In this document: positions 10,909 through 20,824 of the stretch, in pieces | How positions within the stretch are numbered: position 1 is the first letter of the stretch | Layout: every line of letters begins with the position of its first letter | NCBI GenBank assembly: GCA_009377375.1 | Contig: WHUE01000001.1 | Span: forward strand, 35,697-99,696 | DNA: 64,000 nucleotides | Reading direction: 5' to 3' | Source of the DNA: Alphaproteobacteria bacterium | Lineage (GTDB): Bacteria; Pseudomonadota; Alphaproteobacteria; MPNO01; UBA2964 | Position numbers and translations under genes: made by a program | The notes under the pieces: generated by a model | The model's input: the letters and a program-made list of their open reading frames with translations, nothing else | Databases searched by the model: none | What the model was told of the DNA's origin: nothing

Positions 10909-11711
10909 ACCTTCGCTTCCAGGCGGTCGGTCTCGTCGGCCGGCAGCAAAGTGGAGGCGCTGGCGCTGGCCCGCATGGCACAGATCGCGGCAAGCGCCGC
11001 GTCGAGCGCATCGCCCCCGGCATTGTCCAGCAGCAGCGCGCGCAGCCGCTCCGTCGGCCTGCGCAGCAGATTCCGGGCGACGAGCGCGCCGAGGATGCCC
11101 TCGCGCGCCGCGCGCGGCCCCTCGCCTCGTCCCTTGTAGGGAACGTACAGTCCCTCGGCCTTGAGCAGCGACGCCGGACAGGTTTCGACCAGGATCGGCT
11201 TTCCGCAGTGCGCGGCCTGCATCGGCGCCACGCGGACGTCGTCGTTCCGGACCAGCGGCGCGAGGACCCCGGTGATGCCGGACCAGGTCTGGCGATACAT
11301 CCTGAGGTTCCACGCCCCGAACGGCGTTCTCGCGTCGACATCGGTGCGCCGTTTGGGCTCCTTGCCGCCTGCGGCCCTGTTCAGGGCCGCGCGGAACAAC
11401 TCGGCGGTCGGATAGAGCCCAGCAAAGCCGCCGACAAAGCGTGACCAGTCGGCCTGCCCCATGAACTGCACCGGCAGGGAAAACGGGAAATCCAGCCCTG
11501 CCACGGCGGTCCGCGCACGACGCAGCCGGTCGACAAGGGCCGCAATCGCGATATCGTGCGCGATGCCGCCGCCGGCGAGCGCGCGCGCCGGGCAGCAGGA
11601 GTCCAGCGTCAGGGCGCCGTTCTTTACGCGGCCTTCCGCCAGCCAGACATACTTGCCTGCGTCGCGCGCGCCCGAAAAATCGACCCCGATGACGTGCTCC
11701 CGCACCGCCAT
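10899..11711 (-). CDS. DUF429 family protein
   Basis: 270 residues with the DUF429 pattern: an N-terminal VIGVDFSGARDAG strand-turn with an acidic residue, LDFPFSLP, and ETCPASLLKAEG in the middle. The C-terminal DNAGGDALDAALAAICA has two conserved acids. The fold is predicted to be RNase H-like, with the acids as a likely metal site, but the function of the family is not established. It is the last gene of a four-gene minus-strand group (ispDF, pgpA, cinA, DUF429), starting 4 bp after the cinA stop, and converges with the RatA-like gene. Confidence 0.8.
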   Translation of the reverse strand: MAVREHVIGVDFSGARDAGKYVWLAEGRVKNGALTLDSCCPARALAGGGIAHDIAIAALVDRLRRARTAVAGLDFPFSLPVQFMGQADWSRFVGGFAGLYPTAELFRAALNRAAGGKEPKRRTDVDARTPFGAWNLRMYRQTWSGITGVLAPLVRNDDVRVAPMQAAHCGKPILVETCPASLLKAEGLYVPYKGRGEGPRAAREGILGALVARNLLRRPTERLRALLLDNAGGDALDAALAAICAMRASASASTLLPADETDRLEAKVYF

Positions 11712-11715
11712 CGCA

Positions 11716-12207
11716 TCAGCCGGGCATCAGCCGGCGGACAAGATCCAGCGCGAATGCCACGGATGCGTCGCGCACCGTCGCGCGGTCGCCGGGGAATATC
11801 CGGTGTTCGAGCAGCAGCAGCCCGGCCCGGTTGATGGCCCCGAAATGGACCAGCCCGACAGGCTTGGCCTCCGTGCCGCCTCCGGGCCCGGCGACGCCGG
11901 TGATCGAAACGGCGATATCCACCTTCGCCAGCCGGAACGCGCCCTGGGCCATGGCTTGCGCCACGCCCTCCGATACCGCGCCCTGATGCATGATCAACTC
12001 ACGCGGGACGTTGACCAGCGCGGTCTTGGCGTCGTTGGAATAGGTGACGTAGCCGCATTCGAACACGTCGGACGAGCCCGGCACCGCGGTAAGCGCCGCC
12101 GACAGCAGCCCGCCGGTGCAGGATTCCACCGTGACCACACGCAGTCCGCTGGCGGCAAGGTCGCGGACCAGGCTTTCGGCGGCGGCAAGGGTCTCCGGGC
12201 TCAGCAT
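11716..12207 (-). CDS. cinA: CinA C-terminal family protein (nicotinamide-nucleotide amidohydrolase)
   Basis: 163 residues, the stand-alone amidase domain of CinA/PncC, which deamidates nicotinamide mononucleotide to nicotinate mononucleotide for NAD salvage. Motifs: VESCTGGLLSAALTAVPGSS at the N-terminal part, CGYVTYSNDAKT, VSEGVAQAMAQGA and AVSITGVAGPGGG. The N-terminal MoCF-like domain of long CinA proteins is absent, as is usual in Alphaproteobacteria. It lies 7 bp after pgpA and 4 bp before DUF429 on the same strand. Confidence 0.93.
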   Translation of the reverse strand: MLSPETLAAAESLVRDLAASGLRVVTVESCTGGLLSAALTAVPGSSDVFECGYVTYSNDAKTALVNVPRELIMHQGAVSEGVAQAMAQGAFRLAKVDIAVSITGVAGPGGGTEAKPVGLVHFGAINRAGLLLLEHRIFPGDRATVRDASVAFALDLVRRLMPG

Positions 12208-12214
12208 GGCGGCG

Positions 12215-12694
12215 TCATCTCAACAGCAGGACAAGCCCGTGCAGGGCGGCCCAGGCATAGACCGCGGCGAACAGGTCGTCCAGCATGACCCCGAGCCCGC
12301 CATGCAGCGAATGATCCGCCCAGGAGGCCGGCCAGGGCTTCAGCACGTCGGCGACGCGAAACAGCAGGAAGCCGCCGATGAACCAGGCCGGGTCGAGCGG
12401 CGCCGTGGTCAGCACCAGAAGCTGGGCGGCCACCTCGTCGACGACGATGGAGGAGGGGTCGCGCTCGCGAGTCCGCCGCGCATAGATCGTCGAAGTCCAG
12501 CAGCCGAGTGCAAACAGGCCGATCCCGGCGGCGGCCAGCCCGTATACGCCGAAATACTGCAGCGTGAACCAGGCCACCGGCAGCGCCGCCAGCGAGCCCC
12601 AGGTCCCCGGCGCCCCCGGCAGCATGCCCGCGCCGAACCAGGTGGAGATCAGGCACACCGGGTGCCAGAACGACATGCCGCGAGGCAGGGACAT
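12215..12694 (-). CDS. pgpA: Phosphatidylglycerophosphatase A
   Basis: Integral membrane enzyme that dephosphorylates phosphatidylglycerophosphate to phosphatidylglycerol. 159 residues with about four hydrophobic segments. Family signatures: STWFGAGMLPGAPGTWGSLAALP near the N terminus, IVVDEVAAQLL in the middle, and the C-terminal DHSLHGGLGVMLDDLFAAVYA with metal-binding acids. It lies 4 bp from the ispDF stop and 7 bp before cinA, so cotranscription is likely. Confidence 0.93.
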   Translation of the reverse strand: MSLPRGMSFWHPVCLISTWFGAGMLPGAPGTWGSLAALPVAWFTLQYFGVYGLAAAGIGLFALGCWTSTIYARRTRERDPSSIVVDEVAAQLLVLTTAPLDPAWFIGGFLLFRVADVLKPWPASWADHSLHGGLGVMLDDLFAAVYAWAALHGLVLLLR

Positions 12695-12698
12695 CCGG

Positions 12699-13847
12699 CT
12701 ACAGCCTCACCGCCGCCACGGCCTGGGCCGCCAGTCCCTCGCCGCGCCCGGTGAATCCGAGCCTTTCCGTGGTCGTCGCCTTGATGCTGACGGCGTCGGG
12801 CGCGATACCGAGAATCTCCGCGACGCGGGCCTGCATGGCGGCCCTGTGCGGGCCGATCTTCGGCCGTTCGCAGATGACGGTGAGGTCCAGATTGACGATA
12901 ACGCCGCCGCGGCTGGACACAAGCTCGCCCGCATGGCGCAGGAAGATGTCGGACGGCGCGTCCTGCCACTCCGCCTCGCCGGGCGGGAAATGCGTGCCGA
13001 TATCGCCTTCGCCGATGGCGCCGAGCAGCGCATCGGTGAGCGCGTGCAGCCCGGCGTCGGCGTCGGAATGGCCTTCCAGTCCCTTGTCGTGTGGAATGGC
13101 GATGCCGCAGAGCATAACGTGGTCCCCGTCGCGGAAGCGGTGCACGTCGAACCCCATGCCGATCCGGGTCTGGCCGCCCCCCTGGCCGAGGGCCCGGGCC
13201 GCCCGTTCCATGTCGTCCGCGGCGGTGATCTTCACGTTGTCCTCGCTGCCCGCCACGATGGCGATGCTGAGCCCGATGGCTTCGGCCACCATGGCGTCGT
13301 CGGTGAGCGCATTGCCGGCCGCCGCGCGGTGGGCGGCCAGGATATCGGCAAAGCGGAATCCCTGGGGCGTCTGCGCCCGCCAGAGCCCCTCCCGGGAGAC
13401 GGTCTCGACGACGAGGCCTCCATCGCCCCGTTTCAGCGTGTCGGTGACGGGAAGCGCGGGCACCGCCGCGGAGGCGCCGGCAAGCGCCGCGAGGGTACGG
13501 TCGATCAGCGCCGCATCGACGAACGGACGGGCGCCGTCGTGGATCAGGACCGAATCGGGCGCCATCGCCACCAGGCTCTCGAGCCCGAGCCGCGCGGAGT
13601 CCTGCCGGGTGTCGCCGCCGTAAACGGGCGGCGGCAGGGCGAGTCCGTCGAAGACGGCATTGTACAGTTCGATGTCTTCGGGACGGATGACGAGCTGAAC
13701 ACGGTCGATGGAGGCGTGCGCCATGAACGCCTCGACTGCGCGACGGATCACCGGGACGCCGCCAACGGGCAGGTATTGCTTGGGCACCTCGCCGCCGAAC
13801 CGGCGACCGCTGCCGCCCGCGAGCACCAGCGCCGCACACCGCCCCAT
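12699..13847 (-). CDS. ispDF: Bifunctional IspD/IspF (MEP pathway)
   Basis: Fusion of two enzymes of the non-mevalonate isoprenoid pathway. The N-terminal half (about 1-222; [32 protein letters not shown]) is the MEP cytidylyltransferase. The C-terminal half (about 226-382; [31 protein letters not shown], the ending [11 protein letters not shown]) is MECDP synthase, whose FDVHR and GHSDAD carry zinc ligands. Such fusions are common in Alphaproteobacteria. The frame is open 26 residues further upstream, but ATG 13847 ([13 protein letters not shown]) sits at the right distance before the nucleotide-binding loop. 382 residues. It heads the minus-strand group, divergent from the CcsA-like gene. 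Confidence 0.96.
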   Translation of the reverse strand: MGRCAALVLAGGSGRRFGGEVPKQYLPVGGVPVIRRAVEAFMAHASIDRVQLVIRPEDIELYNAVFDGLALPPPVYGGDTRQDSARLGLESLVAMAPDSVLIHDGARPFVDAALIDRTLAALAGASAAVPALPVTDTLKRGDGGLVVETVSREGLWRAQTPQGFRFADILAAHRAAAGNALTDDAMVAEAIGLSIAIVAGSEDNVKITAADDMERAARALGQGGGQTRIGMGFDVHRFRDGDHVMLCGIAIPHDKGLEGHSDADAGLHALTDALLGAIGEGDIGTHFPPGEAEWQDAPSDIFLRHAGELVSSRGGVIVNLDLTVICERPKIGPHRAAMQARVAEILGIAPDAVSIKATTTERLGFTGRGEGLAAQAVAAVRL

Positions 13848-13997
13848 ATGAACACCCTCGGTCGTCGTACCGGGCCTCAGCGGCCCGCGCCGGCGCAACG
13901 TAGACCGGGCAGGGGGGCTTGCCAAGAGCGCTCCGAGTCATGCGGCGACGCTCGAACACGACTGCATGCGGGAGGATTTCAATGGTATGATCGGATC

Positions 13998-14801
13998 ATG
14001 CCGGGTTCGCTGATATTCTCCCTCGCCGCCCTTGCCGCACTGGTCCCGGCGACGGTCTCGGCGCTGCGCGCCGGCGGGCAGCGGGACGCGCTGTTCTGGC
14101 TTTTGCTGGCGGTCGCCATTGCCGGGCCTCTGGCCTGGGTCTGGACGCAATTTGCGGAAGGCTGGCGTACCGGGTTCGCGCCGGCGCTCTGGACGACGAT
14201 GGTGACGACCCTGGCGGTGTTCGCCGCGGTCGCGGCGACATCTCGTGAAGGCTGGCGGCTGGCGGCGCTGCTGTTTCCTTATCTGCTGCTGATCGGTCTC
14301 GGCGCGCTCGTGTGGCAGGACCGGCCGGAACGCGAACTGGTCGCGGGCGGTCCCACGGCATGGATCGGCGTCCATATCGCCTTCTCCTTGCTGACATACG
14401 CCACGCTCACGCTGTGCGCCATTGCCGGGCTTGCGGCTTTCCTGCAGGAACGGGCGATCAAGGCGAAGCGGCCGGACGGCGGCCTGGCCCGGCTGCTCCC
14501 GAGCCTCAGCGCGGCGGAGACGCTCGAACTGAAGCTTCTCGGCCTGACGACCGGTATTCTCGCCCTCGGCGTCACGACCGGGATGGCGGTGGAATACCTG
14601 GAAAGCGGGCGGCTCATGGCGCTGGGTCACAAGACGCTGTTCTCCCTTGCCACGCTGGCGGTGCTTGCGCTACTGCTGCTGGCACGGCGGGTCAGCGGGA
14701 TGCGGGGCCGGCGGGCGGCGCGGATCGTGCTGCTGGCCTATCTGCTTCTGACGCTCGGCTATCCCGGGGTGAAATTCGTCACAGACGTTATCGTCACCTG
14801 A
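13998..14801 (+). CDS. CcsA/YpjD-like cytochrome c assembly family membrane protein
   Basis: 267 residues with about eight hydrophobic segments, no signal peptide, and a conserved core around GGPTAWIGVHIAFSLLTYA and the final LLTLGYPGVKFVTDVIV. This matches the cytochrome c assembly superfamily (CcsA, CcmC, and the shorter E. coli YpjD group). YpjD-type proteins are not proven haem handlers, so a role in cytochrome maturation is only possible. The open frame extends far upstream through the antisense of ispDF, but ATG 13998 is the first start outside it. dusB begins 92 bp downstream. Confidence 0.75.
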   Translation: MPGSLIFSLAALAALVPATVSALRAGGQRDALFWLLLAVAIAGPLAWVWTQFAEGWRTGFAPALWTTMVTTLAVFAAVAATSREGWRLAALLFPYLLLIGLGALVWQDRPERELVAGGPTAWIGVHIAFSLLTYATLTLCAIAGLAAFLQERAIKAKRPDGGLARLLPSLSAAETLELKLLGLTTGILALGVTTGMAVEYLESGRLMALGHKTLFSLATLAVLALLLLARRVSGMRGRRAARIVLLAYLLLTLGYPGVKFVTDVIVT

Positions 14802-14825
14802 TTGCCGGCCTTCCATCGAAAAACG

Positions 14826-14853
14826 TTGTATTTCTGCACCATTCGGCTGTAGT
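14826..14853 (+). promoter_or_regulatory. Possible sigma-70 promoter for dusB-ntr genes
   Basis: TTGTAT (14826-14831) and TGTAGT (14848-14853) are separated by 16 bases and lie about 40 bp before the dusB start. They match the -35/-10 consensus loosely. A small hairpin GCCCA-TTGAT-TGGGC lies between this and the start codon. By eye only. Confidence 0.3.
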
Positions 14854-14893
14854 TTCGCCCATTGATTGGGCAAAAATTGCGAGTGCCTAAAAC

Positions 14894-15883
14894 ATGGTCA
14901 TTCAGATCGGCCCTGTGACCCTCGACAGCAATGTCCTGCTCGCGCCCATGTCCGGGGTGAGCGACCTGCCGTTCCGCCGCCTGGTCAAGGCGCAGGGCGC
15001 CGGTCTGGTCGTGTCCGAGATGATCGCCAGCCAGGCGATGATCCGTCAGAACGTGAAGACGCTGAAGATGGCCACCAACTGCGCCGAGGAGTTTCCGATG
15101 GCGGTGCAACTCGCCGGCTGTGAGCCGGAGGTGATGGCCGAGGCGGCGAAGCTCAATGCGGACCGCGGCGCCGCGATCATCGACATCAATATGGGATGTC
15201 CGGTGAAGAAAGTGGTCAACGGTCATGCCGGGTCGGCGCTGATGCGCGAGGAAGCCACCGCGATCGGCATCATCGAAGCGACGGTGAATGCCGTCGATCT
15301 TCCCGTGACCCTGAAGATGCGCACCGGCTGGGACGACGACAGCCGCAATGCGCCCCGGCTTGCCCGCATGGCCGAGCAGGCGGGAGTCCGGATGATCACC
15401 GTGCATGGCCGGACCCGCTGCCAGTTCTATAACGGCCGCGCGGACTGGGATTTCATTGCCGAGGTGAAGGATGCGGTGTCGATCCCGGTGATCGCCAACG
15501 GCGACGTCACCACGGTGGACGACGCGAAGACGATCCTGGAGAAATCCTGCGCGGACGGGGTGATGATCGGCCGCGGCACATACGGCAAGCCGTGGTTCCT
15601 GTCCCAGGTCATCGAGTTTCTCCGCAGCGGCCGCCGCGTCCCGGACCCGGCCATCGACCGGCAGCATGCTATCCTGCGCCGCCACTACACCGATATGATC
15701 TCCCATTACGGCGAGGTCGGCGGCGTGCGCATGGCCCGCAAGCATATCGGCTGGTACACCAAGGGGCTCACGAATTCGGCCGAGTTCCGCAGCCGTATCA
15801 ACCACATAGCGGACGCGCGCGACGCGCTGGAAGCGATCGACGCATTTTACGGCGCTATCCTCGAAGGGCAGGAGGCCGCCTGA
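14894..15883 (+). CDS. dusB: tRNA-dihydrouridine synthase (DusB/NifR3)
   Basis: FMN enzyme reducing specific uridines in the tRNA D-loop. 329 residues as a TIM barrel. LLAPMSGVSDLPFRRLVKAQG near the start and DINMGCPVKKVVNGHAGSALM with the catalytic Cys are diagnostic; VHGRTRCQFYNGRADWD and IANGDVTT follow. In Alphaproteobacteria this gene (historically nifR3) precedes ntrBC, as here, and its stop overlaps the ntrB ATG by one base (TGATG). The linkage to nitrogen regulation is conserved but its reason is not clear. Confidence 0.96.
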   Translation: MVIQIGPVTLDSNVLLAPMSGVSDLPFRRLVKAQGAGLVVSEMIASQAMIRQNVKTLKMATNCAEEFPMAVQLAGCEPEVMAEAAKLNADRGAAIIDINMGCPVKKVVNGHAGSALMREEATAIGIIEATVNAVDLPVTLKMRTGWDDDSRNAPRLARMAEQAGVRMITVHGRTRCQFYNGRADWDFIAEVKDAVSIPVIANGDVTTVDDAKTILEKSCADGVMIGRGTYGKPWFLSQVIEFLRSGRRVPDPAIDRQHAILRRHYTDMISHYGEVGGVRMARKHIGWYTKGLTNSAEFRSRINHIADARDALEAIDAFYGAILEGQEAA

Positions 15884-17004
15884 TGGACGACGGGCCGACA
15901 GGCGTGCAGGCGCCGCCGTTCGAGACCGCGCCGGTGCTCGGTGCCCTGGCGTTCCCCGTGGTGGTTCTGAACCGCGACAACGAAGTCGTCTATGTCAACA
16001 GCGCCGGCGAGCAGTTTTTCGGCGCCAGCGCCCCGGTGCTCACGGGCCGGCCGTTCTCGCGGCTTCTCGCCGGCGACTCGCCGCTGCTGTCGCTGGTCGA
16101 CCAGGTGCGCGACGACGGGGTCAGCATTTCCGAGTACGACGTCACGGTCACCCTGCCGCGCGGCGGCGGGCGCAGCATGGCGATCCACGCCTCGCCGCTC
16201 GGCGAGGACGGCGGCACGGTGGTGATCTCGATTCAGGGACATGCCACGGCGCGCAATATCGAGCGCCAGCTCGTCCATCGCGGCGCCGCGCGATCGGTCA
16301 CCGCGATGGCGGCCATGATGGCGCATGAGGTGAAGAATCCGCTTTCCGGCATCCGCGGCGCTGCACAGTTGCTGGAGCAGACGCTGAAGGGCTCCGACCG
16401 CGAGCTGACCCGGCTGATCTGCGAGGAGACGGACCGCATCTGTGCGCTGCTGGACCGCATGGACGTGTTCGCCGACGACGGCCCGCCGGAGCGGGACGAG
16501 GTCAATATCCACGAGGTTCTGGAACGCGTGCAACGGCTGGCGGCTGCCGGCTTCGCGCGCCACGTGCGCTTCAGCAACGATTACGACCCGTCTTTGCCGC
16601 CGGTCTTCGGCAACCGCGATCAGCTCGTCCAGGTTTTCCTGAACCTCGTCAAGAATGCCGCCGAGGCGGCGCCGGCCAGCGGTGGCGAGATCCGGCTTGG
16701 CAGCGCGTTCCGGCGCGGCATCCGGCTGGCGCCGCCGGGCGGAGAGGGGCGTGTGCACCTTCCGCTCGTCGTGACCGTGGCTGACAATGGCGGCGGCATT
16801 CCGGACGATATCGCGGCCCATCTTTTCGACCCGTTCGTCACCAGCAAGATGGGTGGCACCGGCCTGGGACTCGCGCTCGTCGCCAAGGTCGTGAACGACC
16901 ATGGAGGCACCATCGAATTCGAAACCAACCGTGAGGGCACTGAGTTCCGGGTCATGCTGCCGATGATCGATTTGTCCAGCGCCCGTCGGGAGCAGCGTTC
17001 ATGA
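15883..17004 (+). CDS. ntrB: Nitrogen regulation sensor histidine kinase NtrB (GlnL)
   Basis: Cytoplasmic kinase that phosphorylates NtrC when nitrogen is short and, under PII control, dephosphorylates it. 373 residues: a PAS domain (about 15-125; [14 protein letters not shown]), the HisKA dimerisation domain with [21 protein letters not shown] carrying the phosphorylated His, and the HATPase_c domain with [11 protein letters not shown], a [10 protein letters not shown]1 box and [13 protein letters not shown]. No transmembrane segment. The start is ATG 15883, overlapping the dusB stop; upstream open frame is dusB shadow. It overlaps ntrC by 4 bp. Confidence 0.96.
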   Translation: MDDGPTGVQAPPFETAPVLGALAFPVVVLNRDNEVVYVNSAGEQFFGASAPVLTGRPFSRLLAGDSPLLSLVDQVRDDGVSISEYDVTVTLPRGGGRSMAIHASPLGEDGGTVVISIQGHATARNIERQLVHRGAARSVTAMAAMMAHEVKNPLSGIRGAAQLLEQTLKGSDRELTRLICEETDRICALLDRMDVFADDGPPERDEVNIHEVLERVQRLAAAGFARHVRFSNDYDPSLPPVFGNRDQLVQVFLNLVKNAAEAAPASGGEIRLGSAFRRGIRLAPPGGEGRVHLPLVVTVADNGGGIPDDIAAHLFDPFVTSKMGGTGLGLALVAKVVNDHGGTIEFETNREGTEFRVMLPMIDLSSARREQRS

Positions 17005-18449
17005 CCGCGAACCCCGCCACCATCCTCATCGCCGACGACGACCGCGCGATCCGCACCGTTCTGGGCCAGGCGCTGGGCCGGGTCGGCCACGACGTGCGCG
17101 CCACGGATAACGGCAGCCGCCTCTGGCAGTGGGTCGAACAGGGTGAAGGCGACCTGGTGATCACCGATGTGGTGATGCCGGACGCCAACGGGCTCGACCT
17201 GATCCCCCGCATCAAGCGTATCCGGCCCGACCTGAAGATCATCGTCATGAGCGCCCGGAGCACTCTGCTGACGGCGGTAAAGGCGACCGAGCGGGGCGCG
17301 TTCGAATACCTGCCCAAACCGTTCGATCTGAACGAGTTGCTGGGCATCGTCGACCGCGCGCTCAACGAGCCGGACACCGCCGGCGCACAGGAGCGTGTGC
17401 GCGAGGATCAGGACGAAAAGCTGCCGCTGATCGGGCGCTCGCCCGCGATGCAGGACATCTATCGCGCGATGGCGCGGCTGATGGCCACGGACCTGACCGT
17501 CATGATTACCGGCGAATCCGGCACCGGCAAGGAGCTGGTCGCCCGCGCGCTGCATGAATACGGCAAGCGCCGAAAGGGGCCCTTCGTCGCGGTCAACATG
17601 GCCGCGATCCCGCGCGAGCTGATCGAGAGCGAGCTTTTCGGCCATGAGAAAGGCGCCTTTACCGGCGCCACTAATTCCGAGATCGGCCGCTTCCGTCAGG
17701 CGCAGCACGGCACGCTGTTCCTGGACGAAATCGGCGACATGCCGCTGGATGCCCAGACCCGGCTGCTGCGCGTGCTGCAGGAAGGCGAGTACACCACGGT
17801 CGGCGGACGGGTGCCGATCCGTGCGGACGTGCGCATCGTCGCAGCCACCCATCGCGACCTGACACAGCTTATCGCCAAGGGCATGTTCCGCGAGGACCTC
17901 TATTACCGGCTCAACGTGGTGCCGATCCGGCTGCCTCCGCTCCGCGAACGCGCCGAGGATACTCCGGAGCTCGTCCGCCACTTCCTGGCGCGCGCGGCGG
18001 ACGAGGGGCTGGCCGTGAAGAGCCTGGACCGGGAAGCCATGGGGCTGTTGCAGCAATACCGCTGGCCCGGCAACGTGCGCGAGCTGGAAAACCTGATCCG
18101 CCGGCTGACCGCGCTGTACTCGGAGGAGGTCATCGGCGGCGACATCATCCGCGCCGAGTTGAACCAGTCCGGCCGGCGTGCTGACGGCGCCGCACCGCCA
18201 GACGACGAAGGCCTGAGCGGCGCGGTCGAGCGCCATCTGGCGCAGTATTTCGACGCCCACCGCGACAGCCTGCCGTCGCCGGGGCTGTACGACCGGGTCC
18301 TGAAGGAGATCGAGCGGCCCTTGATCCGCCTGAGCCTGAACGCGACCCACGGCAATCAGCTCAAGGCGGCGAAGCTGCTCGGGCTCAATCGCAACACGTT
18401 GCGCAAAAAGATCCGCGACCTCGAAATCGAAGTGGTCAAGGGCGCCTGA
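17001..18449 (+). CDS. ntrC: Nitrogen regulation response regulator NtrC (GlnG)
   Basis: Sigma-54-dependent activator of nitrogen assimilation genes. 482 residues: receiver domain (about 5-125, phospho-acceptor D56 in LVITDVVMP), AAA+ domain (about 143-380) with Walker A GESGTGKE, an intact GAFTGA sigma-54 contact loop ([10 protein letters not shown]), Walker [11 protein letters not shown] and the arginine-bearing [10 protein letters not shown], then a C-terminal Fis-type helix-turn-helix ([20 protein letters not shown]). Its ATG overlaps the ntrB stop (ATGA). Every functional motif is present, unlike NtrX encoded two genes downstream. Confidence 0.97.
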   Translation: MTANPATILIADDDRAIRTVLGQALGRVGHDVRATDNGSRLWQWVEQGEGDLVITDVVMPDANGLDLIPRIKRIRPDLKIIVMSARSTLLTAVKATERGAFEYLPKPFDLNELLGIVDRALNEPDTAGAQERVREDQDEKLPLIGRSPAMQDIYRAMARLMATDLTVMITGESGTGKELVARALHEYGKRRKGPFVAVNMAAIPRELIESELFGHEKGAFTGATNSEIGRFRQAQHGTLFLDEIGDMPLDAQTRLLRVLQEGEYTTVGGRVPIRADVRIVAATHRDLTQLIAKGMFREDLYYRLNVVPIRLPPLRERAEDTPELVRHFLARAADEGLAVKSLDREAMGLLQQYRWPGNVRELENLIRRLTALYSEEVIGGDIIRAELNQSGRRADGAAPPDDEGLSGAVERHLAQYFDAHRDSLPSPGLYDRVLKEIERPLIRLSLNATHGNQLKAAKLLGLNRNTLRKKIRDLEIEVVKGA

Positions 18450-18487
18450 TCAATGTCCTGCGGGGCTGCAACCGGGAGGAATCCGGC

Positions 18488-20824
18488 ATGGCTTCCGACC
18501 AGTCCATGACCGCCGAAAGCTCTGCTGCCCCCGAGGCGCCGCTGAGCCTCGCCACGCGGCTTGTGCGCTGGGCCGATCGGGTCGGGCTGGGCCGCAAGCT
18601 GGCGATAACGCTGGCGACTGCGGCCGGCGCGGCCGGCATCGCCACCTATGCCGCGCTGACCGGCTCGTCCCCCTTCGGCACAGAACCGCACACCATCCTG
18701 ATCCTGCTCAACCTCGATCTGGTGCTGTTTCTGCTGCTGGCCTCGATCGTCGCCCGGCGGCTGGTTCAGGTCTGGATCGAGCGGCGGCGCGGTTCGGTCG
18801 GCTCGCGGCTGCACACGCGGCTGGTGATGCTGTTCAGCGTGGTCGCGGTAACGCCCGCCGTCATCGTGTCGGTATTCTCGGCGGTGTTTTTCACCCTGGG
18901 GGTCCAGACCTGGTTCAGCAATCAGGTCAGGACGGCGCTGGAGGCGTCGCTGGCGGTCGCCGAGGCTTATCTTCAGGAGCACCAGCAGACCATACGCGGA
19001 GACCTCCTGGCGATGGCCCAGGACATCAACCGCAGCGCGCCGCGGCTGATCAGCAATCCGGACCTGTTCGAGCGCACGGTGGCCACCCAGTCCAGGCTGC
19101 GCTCGTTGAGCGAGGCGACGGTCTTCGACTCGAGCGGGCGGATCATCGCCCAGTATCGCTCTCTCGGTTTCTCGCTGTTCGACGAACCGCTCCCGGTGAC
19201 GGCCATCCAGCAGGCGGAGCGGGGCGAGGCGGTGATCCTGACCGGCGAGAACGACGACCGGCTTCGCGCGGTGATCAGGCTGGACCGCTTCGTGGACGTC
19301 TATCTTTATGTCGGCCGGTTCGTCGAGCCCGGCGTGATCAACCACATCGAGCGCACGCGGGGGGCTTTCGCGCGGTACCAGATGCTCGAAGGCCAGCGTT
19401 CCAGCATCGAGATCACCTTTGCCATGGTGTTCGTGGTGGTGGCGCTGCTGTTGCTCATGGCTGCGATCTGGGTCGGCCTCACCTTCGCAACGCGCATGGC
19501 GCGGCCGATCAGCGAATTGGTCAGCGCGGCGGAACGCGTACGCGCCGGCGACCTGTCGTCGCGGGTCGCGGAGGGCGCCGCAAGCGACGAGATCGGCACG
19601 CTGAGCCGCGCCTTCAACCGCATGACCGAACAGCTCAGCAGCCAGCGCGAGGGGCTTGTGCAGGCGAACCGCCAGCTCGACGAGCGGCGGCATTTTATCG
19701 AGACGGTGCTCGAAGGCGTCAGCTCCGGCGTCCTCGGGCTGGACAGGGAAGGGTGCCTGAACCTGCCCAACCGTTCGGCATCCGAATTGCTGGGCGTCGA
19801 TCTGGAGGCGTGTCCCGGCGAGCGGCTGGATGCGCTGATCCCGGAAACCGCTGCGCTGCTGGAACGGGCCCGGGCGCGGCCCGGGCAGGTCGCGACAGGC
19901 CAGATCGAAACCAGCCGCGGCGGTAGCCGTCATACCCTGCTGGTGCGCATCGCCGCCGAGCGCCGGGGCGGCGAGACCTACGGCTTCGTCGTGACCTTCG
20001 ACGACATCACCGAGCTTCTTTCCGCCCAGCGCAAGGCCGCCTGGGCGGACGTCGCCCGACGCATCGCCCATGAGATCAAGAATCCGCTGACGCCTATCCA
20101 GCTTGCGGCGGAACGGCTGCGCCGGAAGTATCTGAAGGAAATCCACAGCGATCCGGAAACTTTCGCCGCCTGCACGGAGACGATCGTGCGCCAGGTCGGC
20201 GATATCGGACGGCTGGTGGATGAATTCTCCGCCTTTGCCCGGATGCCTGCGCCCGTCATGAAGCGCGAGAACCTGGCCAAGATATGCCGTCAGGCGATCT
20301 TTCTGCAGGGACACGCCCATGCGGGAATCGAATTCGTTCCCGATCTCGGCGATGAGCCGGTCGAGATCGCCTGCGACAGCCGCCAGCTGGGGCAGGCACT
20401 GACCAACCTGCTTCAGAACGCGGTCGAGGCCATAGAGGGCCGCGACGCGCCGCCGCCGGGCGCGCCGCCGCTGCCGTCGGGGCGCGTGGAAATCGGCATA
20501 TCGGCGGACGCCGAGAGCGCGGTGATCACCGTTGCGGATAACGGCCGCGGCCTGCCGGCGGATCCGCGGGACCGGCTGACGGAGCCTTATGTGACAACCC
20601 GGGAGAAAGGAACCGGGCTGGGACTTGCCATCGTGCGGAAGATCATGGAAGACCATGAGGGCGAGCTGCGTCTCTCTGACCGCGAACAGGGCGGTGCGGT
20701 GGTTGAACTTGTATTTCCGCATCGCGATCCCGTAGCTGTCGCGTCTCCGGCTGAGCCCGGCGCGGAAGACGAAACGCAACCGAACGAGGACGGCAGCGGA
20801 AGGGCACGTGTCCATGGCGCTTGA
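18488..20824 (+). CDS. ntrY: Sensor histidine kinase NtrY
   Basis: Membrane kinase partner of NtrX, linked in Alphaproteobacteria to nitrogen, redox and envelope control. 778 residues: three hydrophobic segments near the N terminus (about 35-130), an extracytoplasmic region to about 310, a further segment (about 312-335, ending WVGLTFATRMARP) that leads into a HAMP domain. A PAS domain follows (about 390-510), then HisKA with ARRIAHEIKNPLTPIQLAAERL and HATPase_c with NLLQNAVEAIEG, VADNGRGLP and GTGLGLAIVRKIMEDH. It starts 38 bp after ntrC with gggagga before the ATG. The 3' end overlaps the start of ntrX by 11 bp. Confidence 0.96.
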   Translation: MASDQSMTAESSAAPEAPLSLATRLVRWADRVGLGRKLAITLATAAGAAGIATYAALTGSSPFGTEPHTILILLNLDLVLFLLLASIVARRLVQVWIERRRGSVGSRLHTRLVMLFSVVAVTPAVIVSVFSAVFFTLGVQTWFSNQVRTALEASLAVAEAYLQEHQQTIRGDLLAMAQDINRSAPRLISNPDLFERTVATQSRLRSLSEATVFDSSGRIIAQYRSLGFSLFDEPLPVTAIQQAERGEAVILTGENDDRLRAVIRLDRFVDVYLYVGRFVEPGVINHIERTRGAFARYQMLEGQRSSIEITFAMVFVVVALLLLMAAIWVGLTFATRMARPISELVSAAERVRAGDLSSRVAEGAASDEIGTLSRAFNRMTEQLSSQREGLVQANRQLDERRHFIETVLEGVSSGVLGLDREGCLNLPNRSASELLGVDLEACPGERLDALIPETAALLERARARPGQVATGQIETSRGGSRHTLLVRIAAERRGGETYGFVVTFDDITELLSAQRKAAWADVARRIAHEIKNPLTPIQLAAERLRRKYLKEIHSDPETFAACTETIVRQVGDIGRLVDEFSAFARMPAPVMKRENLAKICRQAIFLQGHAHAGIEFVPDLGDEPVEIACDSRQLGQALTNLLQNAVEAIEGRDAPPPGAPPLPSGRVEIGISADAESAVITVADNGRGLPADPRDRLTEPYVTTREKGTGLGLAIVRKIMEDHEGELRLSDREQGGAVVELVFPHRDPVAVASPAEPGAEDETQPNEDGSGRARVHGA

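Noticed and set aside
12564..13997. Long upstream extension of the CcsA-like frame
   Set aside because: The extension is antisense to pgpA and ispDF; the membrane protein proper begins at ATG 13998.
18356..20815. 819-codon minus-strand frame opposite ntrY
   Set aside because: Antisense shadow of ntrY; composition is biased and no domain can be recognised.
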